A stretch of DNA of 11,296 nt from UMGS1696 sp964621755. GTDB taxonomy: Bacteria > Bacillota > Clostridia > Oscillospirales > CAG-272. How positions within the stretch are numbered: position 1 is the first letter of the stretch; each line of letters opens with the position of its first letter. Below are positions 6,452 to 11,296 of this stretch, one piece after another. The DNA is taken from positions 1 through 11,296 of the forward strand of contig CAZUPI010000056.1 in assembly GCA_964621755.1 (NCBI GenBank), written 5' to 3'. Position numbers and translations under genes: made by a program. The notes below the pieces were generated by a model that did not search any database, was not told where the DNA came from, and saw only the letters and a program-made list of their open reading frames with translations.

Positions 6452-7536
6452 CGATAGAACAGAAGCTGGCGCGTGTAGGAAAGGAATTCCGCCTGAACGG
6501 GGAAATCGAATCCTATGAAATCATCAAAAACGGTAACATCAACACGACTTACAAGGTGACCTACCGGCATTCCGATGATAAAATAAAAAAGTATGTTTTC
6601 CAGAAAATCAACACCTATGTCTTCAAAAATCCTGTTGAAATCATGAAGAACATCGACAATGTAACATCGCATATTCGCTCTAAGGGGACGGAAAAAATCA
6701 CACTCCACTTCCACCATACAAATACGAAGGAAAACTTTGTCTTTGATGAGGACGGCGACTTCTGGCGCGTGATGAATTTTATCGATTCCGTCACCTTTGA
6801 CACCTGCGACAGTCTTGAAGTGGTGCGTTCCACCGGTGCGGCATTCGGTCAATTCCAAATGCAGCTCGCTGATTTTGATGGCTCTGTACTGTATGAGACG
6901 ATACCGGATTTTCATAACACGAGAAAACGTCTGGAAACGCTGTTTAAACATGTGGAAGAAGACCCGGTCGGACGTGTAGCTGAGGTTAAAGAGGAAACTG
7001 CATATATACAGTCTGTCTATGACAAGGCGTGTGAACTATGCGACCGGTATTACAATCATGAATTTCCGGTGCGTGTGACACACAATGATACAAAATCAAA
7101 TAATGTCCTGTTCGATAAGGAAACCTTGCAGCCGCTTGTTGTCATCGACCTTGATACGGTCATGCCCGGCATGGCGATGTATGATTTCGGAGATGCGGTT
7201 CGTTTCATTGCCAATACCGCAGTTGAAGACGAAGCGGATTTATCAAAAGTATCTTTCAACGCGGAAAAATTCAAAGCATTCAGTGAAGGATACATCGGAC
7301 AGGTGCGTGATTCCTTAACAAAAGATGAAATAGACAGCTTAGTCCTCGGTGCATTTTCCATTACAGTGGAGCTTGCGTCGCGCTTTTTGGATGATTATAT
7401 TACCGGTGACAAATACTTTAAGATCAACTATCCCGAACACAATCTTGTCAGAACGAGATGTCAGGTGCATTTGGCAAAAGATATCCTGCGCCAGTATGGC
7501 GAATTGCAGAATGTCGTACACTGTGTAATATGTTAA
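6448..7536 (+). CDS. nahK: N-acetylhexosamine 1-kinase-like phosphotransferase (NahK/LnpB type)
   Basis: This 362-residue protein is a member of the APH/choline-kinase-like fold family. From memory it strongly resembles Bifidobacterium NahK (LnpB, about 359 residues), which phosphorylates GlcNAc or GalNAc at C1 with ATP in the lacto-N-biose/galacto-N-biose pathway. Shared stretches include GNINTTYKVTY (29-39), FQKINTYVFKNPVEIM (51-66), the catalytic loop VRVTHNDTKSNNVLFD (208-223, Asp214), the metal site VIDLDTVMPG (232-241, Asp234 and Asp236), YDFGDAVRF (245-253), and YPEHNLVRTRCQVHL (328-342). The match runs the full length, including the C-terminal substrate lobe, which favours a sugar kinase over an antibiotic kinase. 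AGGAG (6437-6441) lies inside the end of the VanZ gene and the start overlaps its stop codon. The usual partners (phosphorylase LnpA, uridylyltransferase, GalE) are absent from the window. The symbol is by resemblance; the substrate is inferred. Confidence 0.8.
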   Translation: MTIEQKLARVGKEFRLNGEIESYEIIKNGNINTTYKVTYRHSDDKIKKYVFQKINTYVFKNPVEIMKNIDNVTSHIRSKGTEKITLHFHHTNTKENFVFDEDGDFWRVMNFIDSVTFDTCDSLEVVRSTGAAFGQFQMQLADFDGSVLYETIPDFHNTRKRLETLFKHVEEDPVGRVAEVKEETAYIQSVYDKACELCDRYYNHEFPVRVTHNDTKSNNVLFDKETLQPLVVIDLDTVMPGMAMYDFGDAVRFIANTAVEDEADLSKVSFNAEKFKAFSEGYIGQVRDSLTKDEIDSLVLGAFSITVELASRFLDDYITGDKYFKINYPEHNLVRTRCQVHLAKDILRQYGELQNVVHCVIC

Positions 7537-7582
7537 ATTGTGCCGAGGGACTTACTTATATACCTTCACAGAAAAATGAGAT

Positions 7583-7606
7583 GGGGTACTTTTTAAAAAG
7601 TACCCC
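7583..7606. terminator. Perfect 24-base palindrome, terminator of the VanZ-kinase operon
   Basis: GGGGTACTTTTT is followed directly by its exact complement AAAAAGTACCCC. As RNA this forms a stem of about ten pairs with a four-base loop, 46 bases past the kinase stop codon. A run of six T follows at about 7612-7617, slightly displaced. It shares its core, an ACTTTTT/AAAAAGT stem closed by G-C pairs, with the element at 9480-9508, suggesting a dispersed palindrome family in this genome. Confidence 0.65.
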
Positions 7607-7656
7607 CTAACGTTTTTTCGCCAGATAGCATATCTATTACGGCAGATTTATTTGTC

Positions 7657-7670
7657 CGAAAACGATATCC
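7657..7670. promoter_or_regulatory. Possible cre/LacI-family operator
   Basis: CGAAAACGATATCC fits the catabolite-responsive-element pattern TGWNANCGNTNWCA at 12 of 14 positions, failing only at the two outermost bases. It lies about 73 bases upstream of the -35 of the lipoprotein gene, which would suit control by CcpA or a local LacI-type regulator. Short degenerate sites occur by chance, so this is weak. Confidence 0.25.
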
Positions 7671-7742
7671 TCACCCATTTGGGCTTTATAATAATATTAT
7701 GCTTTATAGTGAAGGATAATTTGTTATTTTGTGAATAAACTC

Positions 7743-7771
7743 TTGACATTTTTTCATTTATATGGTATATT
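7743..7771 (+). promoter_or_regulatory. SigA promoter of the solute-binding lipoprotein gene
   Basis: TTGACA (7743-7748) and TATATT (7766-7771) are separated by exactly 17 bases, and TGG before the -10 gives an extended -10. Transcription would start near 7778, about 79 bases before the ATG at 7857. The promoter is intact and strong, which argues that the gene is meant to be expressed despite its broken frame. Confidence 0.78.
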
Positions 7772-7856
7772 TGTTATAAGGAATATAATGATTCATATTG
7801 TTTAATATTACAAACCGGTATGGACATTTTAAAAATTAATAAAAGGGAGAATAACT

Positions 7857-9379
7857 ATGAAAAAGATCGTATCCGTCCTACTTGCGCTTCTTATGCTGCT
7901 TCCTACATTTATTTCATGTTCGGAGCAAACATCGACCGAAACGGCGTCTACCTCTTCACCCTCTGCAGCGGGGGGGGGAATCTGGAAGCCGATTCCTCGG
8001 AAACGGATTTTGTTGACCCCTTTGCTGGAACCGATTTTGACGGTAGAGAATTCCGTGTGTATACCTCTGTCGATACCACGGATGCTACCAACTCTGACGT
8101 TTTTATCCGTGGTACGGGTGAAACGAATGGAGAAATTGTCAACGACGCTGTGTTTGACCGCAATGCATATGTATGTGAGCTGTTGAATATCAACCTGAAG
8201 TTTGTGGAAGCAAACTACGATTACTCCACTGTTGAGTCACAGCTTAAGAATCAGATTATGGCGGGCGCGGATGAATACGACGTCATTGCAAATGACTTGC
8301 GGACTCTTGCCAATCTGTCACAAGGCAATTATATTCGAAACGTCTACAATAGCGAGATTCTCGATTTCGACCAGACATATTGGTACGGGGATGCTATGCG
8401 CGACTTGCAGTTCGTTGAAGGCGGCATGTACGTTCTCATCGGCGACTACTTTACCGATGCACTTGCGTCTTGTCACGCACTCTTCGTAAACGAATCGATA
8501 CTTGAAGATTCGTTTGGCTCGACGGAGTATATCAATGAAATGGTATTCGGCGGAACTTGGACAATCGATAATATGACGGCGATTTGTGAATCTGTGATTC
8601 TCGACTTGGATGGTGATGGTGCCATGACCGAAGGAGACCTGTTTGGCTTCACTTGTATCGGTACATGGGGTTCGGCAATCCCGGTTCTTATCGGCACGGA
8701 TATTCAGTTCATCGAACGTAATGAAGGTCAGATAAGCTTCTGTTTTAATAACGAACGCTCTGTTGAAATTCTCGAAAAGATGAACAAATTGTTCTGGAGC
8801 CAAGGAACTCTCAATAGCATTTCAGACTATACGTCGGCGGGACTTCGTCAGGTATTTTCGAACGGAAAGACCCTCATCATGGGATACAACCGTCTTGGCG
8901 ACCTCGCTAATCTCCGTGACATTGATTTTAGTGTAGGCATTATTCCGTATCCGAAGCTTAATGAAGAACAGGAAAACTATGTATCCAGTATGCACGATAT
9001 TACAGAAGTTGGGGCAATTCCCGGAACTCTGCCGGAATCCAGCGTCGAATTCTGTCACACCTGCCTTGAAGTATTTGCGCGCGAAACCAGCAAACAGGTC
9101 ATTCCGGAATATTACGAAAATGCGCTGAAGATCAAGTATGTTGACGGACAGGATGATGCGAAGATGATTGACCTTATTCATGATACAATAAGCTCTCCTT
9201 TCGCGGTAGCTTATGATAGTATGCTCGGCAGTTTTATGCTTGGGTCATGTTTCTGCACCCCGCTTGCAAGCCAGCAGACCGATTTTGCATCTGCATACAA
9301 ACGCTCCGAAAAGGCGGCAAATAAACTTCTCGAGAAGGCTTATGAATCCTTTGCCAACTGCCTGATGAGCGGAAATTAA
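7857..9379 (+). CDS. ABC-type sugar-binding lipoprotein with a frameshift at a poly-G tract
   Basis: This is an extracellular solute-binding lipoprotein of the kind that delivers sugars or oligosaccharides to ABC importers. The start at 7857 has GGGAGA at 7845-7850 and gives a clear lipoprotein signal: MKKIVSVLLALLMLLPTFIS then Cys21, followed by a Ser/Thr-rich linker. At the nine-G run 7970-7978 the frame changes by one base; the mature domain continues in the other frame from AAT at 7979 to the stop at 9379. Ten G would restore one protein of 507 residues: 41 codons plus 466 residues. The unshifted frame stops at 8186. The mature part contains DLDGDGAMTEGDLFGF, an EF-hand-like calcium loop common in clostridial members, and the usual family pattern up to AANKLLEKAYESF. 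The alternative start at 7820 has no ribosome site and no signal peptide. No permease gene follows. It may be a phase-variable gene, a fresh pseudogene or a sequencing error. Confidence 0.8.
7970..7978 (+). repeat. Nine-G homopolymer in the lipoprotein linker
   Basis: Nine consecutive G, encoding glycines of the linker between the lipidated cysteine and the binding domain. The N-terminal frame (from 7857) and the C-terminal frame (ending 9379) meet exactly at this tract and differ by one base. Such tracts are prone to slippage in replication, transcription and sequencing. Confidence 0.95.
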
Positions 9380-9422
9380 TCACGCTGCACAGATGGATTA
9401 TTTGGAAAAATTAATGTAAAAC

Positions 9423-9456
9423 AAACAGGACATCAACTATTGCTGATGTCCTGTTT
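9423..9456. terminator. Intrinsic terminator after the lipoprotein gene, probably bidirectional
   Basis: A perfect 13-pair stem AAACAGGACATCA/TGATGTCCTGTTT (9423-9435 with 9444-9456) has an eight-base loop. It lies 43 bases past the lipoprotein stop codon. On the plus strand the T-rich tail is short (TTTCTTCG). On the minus strand the hairpin is followed by GTTTTACATT, so it may also stop transcripts from the recombinase side. Confidence 0.75.
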
Positions 9457-9479
9457 CTTCGAATAAAATTTTTGGGGAG

Positions 9480-9508
9480 CCAAGGGACTTTTTGAAAAAG
9501 TCCTTTGG
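9480..9508. terminator. Palindromic terminator/repeat after the recombinase gene
   Basis: CCAAGGGACTTTTT and AAAAAGTCCTTTGG (9480-9493 and 9495-9508) pair over 14 positions with one G-U wobble, around a single central base. It lies 21 bases past the recombinase stop codon on the minus strand, and the minus strand continues GCTCCCCAAAAATTTTATT. Its core is the same as that of the palindrome at 7583-7606. It may mark the end of a mobile element or be a dispersed terminator family. Confidence 0.6.
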
Positions 9509-9529
9509 AGCTTTTCTTATTCCCAAAAC

Positions 9530-11239
9530 TTATTTTGCGGACAGGTTGTTTTCGTAGGATTCAATCATCTTCTTAGACGTGTGACCCGTACGAATTACGA
9601 AAGTAGCATCTTCTGAGGTGGAGCAATTCGACAATTTCGTGAGAAACCGTTCACAGCTTTCTCCGGTGAAAATCTTGATGTCCAATCGCATGGTATTTTC
9701 TTCATCCGGGGTAACGAAAATCTTATCAATATATTTGTCTACGAATACTTTTGAAATCATTCCTTTGACAGCATCTTCCTGCGCCTGGTGCAGTACATTG
9801 CGGATTTCATCCATATGACGCTTGAATTCCTCTTTGGAAAATTGCTGCTCCTCAAGTTCTCGAAGCGCGGATTGTGCTGTTTCGATTTCATCCGCACACT
9901 GTTTGTTCATCGAGAGAAAATCTTTATCGGAAATTTGTCCGGTTACATTGTATTCAAGCAGCTTTGCCTTTTTCTTCGAGGCTAATTCAATCCGGTTTTT
10001 CAACTCTGCTGTCTGCTTGGCTATACTACTGTCTTCATCCAGTGAGCGGTACATCTCTATATAGTGTTCAATCAAAACCTCCACATCCGCTTCGGTTTCA
10101 CAGAATACGTCAAATAGTACCGGCCTGATTTCATCTTCGTATATCGGGAAGGAGGCGCACGAATCCGCACCGTTATTGATTTTACCGGAGCAGACCCACT
10201 TGCTGTTTACATGACCGTGCTTATCCTTGGATTCTCTACGATAGTAGGGCTTGCCGCACTGTGTGCAAATCAATTTACCGGTCAGCAGGTTTGCGTGATT
10301 GCAGATACCTTGGCGTTCCTTCACATCTTCACTTCGACGGTGCAGAACCGCATTGGCACGCTCCCACAGTTCTTCCGAAACAATAGCTGGAACAATCTCA
10401 CCGGTTTCATCCTTGAACATAACCCATTCTTCCGGCGGCAGGAATTTCTGCTTTTTTGAGAACATGTCAACGACCTTGACCTTGTTGCCAACGTAGTAAC
10501 CTTTGTACTTAGGATTTGAGATAATTCCCGACATTGTTGTGTGCGCAATTTTGTTCCCGTTATAGTTACGATATCCTTTCTCCCAAAAAAGCTTCTCAAT
10601 TTGTTTCATACTGTATTCATCAGTGGAGTAAAGCTCATACAGTTCTCTGACCATTGCCGCCTGATCTTCGTCAATCACAAGACGCTTGTTGTCCTTACGA
10701 TAACCGAAAATTCGGTTGTTTCCCAGAACAACATTGGATTTGATTGCCTGCTGATGGCCGAATTTGATACGGCTGGATAGCTTCCGCAGCTCATCCTGCG
10801 CGATAGAGGACATAATAGAAAGCCGCAGTTCGGAATCTTCATCGAGAGTATTGATGTTGTCGTTTTGGAAAAAAACGCCGACGCCGTCTGCCAACAGCTC
10901 GCGGGTGTACCGGATGGAGTCCAGCGTGTTTCGCGCAAAACGAGAGATTTCCTTTGTAATGATGAGGTCGAATTTGTCCTCGCTGGCGTCAAGTATCATC
11001 TGGTTAAAGTTTTCACGTTTTTTCGTGGAAATGCCGGAGATACCTTCATCAATGTAACCTTGTACAAACGTCCAGACGGCATTCTTTTTAATGAGATTTT
11101 CGTAGTACGAAATTTGATTTCCGAGCGAGTTGAGCTGCTCATCACTTTCTGAGGAAACGCGTGCGTAAAACGTGACACGCAAGGGAATATCATATATTGT
11201 TTTGGTACGCAGTTCCTGTCTGACAGTATGGATGTCCAT
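9530..11239 (-). CDS. Large serine recombinase (site-specific integrase/resolvase)
   Basis: This 569-residue protein is a large serine recombinase, the enzyme that integrates and excises phages and conjugative or mobilisable elements by a serine-linked double-strand exchange. Residue numbers are from the chosen start. The resolvase domain (about 20-165) has TFYARVSSESDEQ with catalytic Ser29 and EISRFARNTLDS (97-108). The recombinase domain (about 170-300) has GIISNPKYKGYYVGNKV. A zinc ribbon follows with Cys325, Cys328, Cys350 and Cys361, then a charged coiled-coil (about 400-495) and a C-terminal tail. All parts look intact, so the enzyme is probably active. I chose ATG 11237-11239 because AAGGA (11246-11250) sits six bases upstream; an in-frame ATG at 11254 has no such site. 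The gene converges on the lipoprotein gene, with terminators between them. Its presence indicates a mobile element, most of which should lie to the right of the window. Confidence 0.92.
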   Translation of the reverse strand: MDIHTVRQELRTKTIYDIPLRVTFYARVSSESDEQLNSLGNQISYYENLIKKNAVWTFVQGYIDEGISGISTKKRENFNQMILDASEDKFDLIITKEISRFARNTLDSIRYTRELLADGVGVFFQNDNINTLDEDSELRLSIMSSIAQDELRKLSSRIKFGHQQAIKSNVVLGNNRIFGYRKDNKRLVIDEDQAAMVRELYELYSTDEYSMKQIEKLFWEKGYRNYNGNKIAHTTMSGIISNPKYKGYYVGNKVKVVDMFSKKQKFLPPEEWVMFKDETGEIVPAIVSEELWERANAVLHRRSEDVKERQGICNHANLLTGKLICTQCGKPYYRRESKDKHGHVNSKWVCSGKINNGADSCASFPIYEDEIRPVLFDVFCETEADVEVLIEHYIEMYRSLDEDSSIAKQTAELKNRIELASKKKAKLLEYNVTGQISDKDFLSMNKQCADEIETAQSALRELEEQQFSKEEFKRHMDEIRNVLHQAQEDAVKGMISKVFVDKYIDKIFVTPDEENTMRLDIKIFTGESCERFLTKLSNCSTSEDATFVIRTGHTSKKMIESYENNLSAK

Positions 11240-11278
11240 AGAGTATCCTTCCATAAAGTTCGTTTTATCATTATTTAT

Positions 11279-11284
11279 ATTATA
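11279..11284 (-). promoter_or_regulatory. Possible -10 element of the recombinase promoter
   Basis: On the minus strand TATAAT stands about 40 bases before the recombinase start codon, in a very AT-rich stretch. The matching -35 would fall past the right edge of the window, so the promoter cannot be confirmed. Confidence 0.35.
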
Positions 11285-11296
11285 CTATAAAAAATC

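Larger units (their letters stand above)
7537..7856 (+). other. 320-base intergenic region before the lipoprotein gene
   Basis: No gene is visible here. In order it holds the palindromic terminator (7583-7606), a cre/LacI-operator-like site (7657-7670), an AT-rich stretch with two copies of GCTTTATA around a small ATAATATTAT palindrome (about 7682-7706), the lipoprotein promoter (7743-7771) and the ribosome binding site. The leader from about 7778 to 7856 shows no riboswitch or tRNA-like fold that I can recognise. Confidence 0.6.

Noticed and set aside
6448..7536. Aminoglycoside resistance kinase
   Set aside because: The fold is shared, but full-length similarity to N-acetylhexosamine 1-kinase and the YPEHNLVRTR region point to a sugar kinase.
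7950..7990. Programmed ribosomal frameshift as the main explanation for the poly-G tract
   Set aside because: A G-run can be slippery, but I see no clear downstream stimulatory hairpin or upstream internal ribosome site, and solute-binding lipoproteins are not known to use this. Slippage in replication or a sequence error is simpler.
7820..9379. A single 519-residue reading from ATG 7820 as the lipoprotein gene
   Set aside because: The first 53 or so residues have no signal peptide and no ribosome site, while the overlapping frame from 7857 has both and an ideal lipobox. The longer reading is an artefact of the poly-G frame change.
11240..11254. Upstream start (ATG 11252-11254) for the recombinase
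   Set aside because: No ribosome site precedes it, whereas AAGGA sits six bases before ATG 11237-11239. The difference is only five residues.
1..11296. CRISPR arrays, tRNA or rRNA genes, known riboswitches
   Set aside because: No regularly spaced repeats, no cloverleaf or conserved rRNA stretches, and no recognisable riboswitch core were seen on either strand.

Overview
The window looks like part of a low-to-mid GC Firmicutes (Clostridia) chromosome, most likely a gut or other anaerobic, carbohydrate-using species. This rests on strong AGGAGG-type ribosome binding sites, SigA-type promoters with 17-bp spacers, a clostridial DUF4830 protein, a clostridial-type glutamate dehydrogenase, and clostridial sugar-binding-lipoprotein and large-serine-recombinase families. 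No species can be named from the sequence alone.

Layout, left to right. On the minus strand lies the 5' part of gdhA (glutamate dehydrogenase, cut by the window edge) with its own promoter. Next, also on the minus strand, is a cytosolic nucleotide pyrophosphatase/phosphodiesterase-family enzyme (677-1975), driven by a promoter that matches the consensus exactly and has a hairpin in its leader. A small membrane-anchored DUF4830 protein (minus, 2237-2725) is divergent from a plus-strand two-gene operon: a glycerol-1-phosphate dehydrogenase-like enzyme (2835-4091) and a DUF4838/GH163-like glycosidase (4126-5715). A second plus-strand operon follows with its own promoter: a VanZ-like membrane protein (5987-6451) overlapping by ATGA a kinase that strongly resembles N-acetylhexosamine 1-kinase NahK/LnpB (6448-7536). 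After a palindromic terminator and another near-consensus promoter comes a sugar-type solute-binding lipoprotein (7857-9379). Its reading frame is broken at a run of nine G just after the lipoprotein signal. The window ends with a minus-strand large serine recombinase (9530-11239), the sign of a mobile element that probably extends beyond the right edge.

How the genes may work together (inference): the phosphodiesterase, the G1P dehydrogenase-like enzyme, the GH163-like glycosidase, the HexNAc-1-kinase-like enzyme and the solute-binding lipoprotein form a plausible neighbourhood for uptake and cytosolic dismantling of amino-sugar glycans, possibly glycerophosphate-decorated ones such as lipoteichoic-acid fragments. 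No ABC permease, sugar nucleotidyltransferase or epimerase is present in the window, so the pathway is incomplete here. The points most worth checking are the poly-G frameshift (phase-variable lipoprotein, or a sequencing/assembly error), the unusual pairing of G1P dehydrogenase with a DUF4838 glycosidase, and the VanZ-kinase translational overlap.
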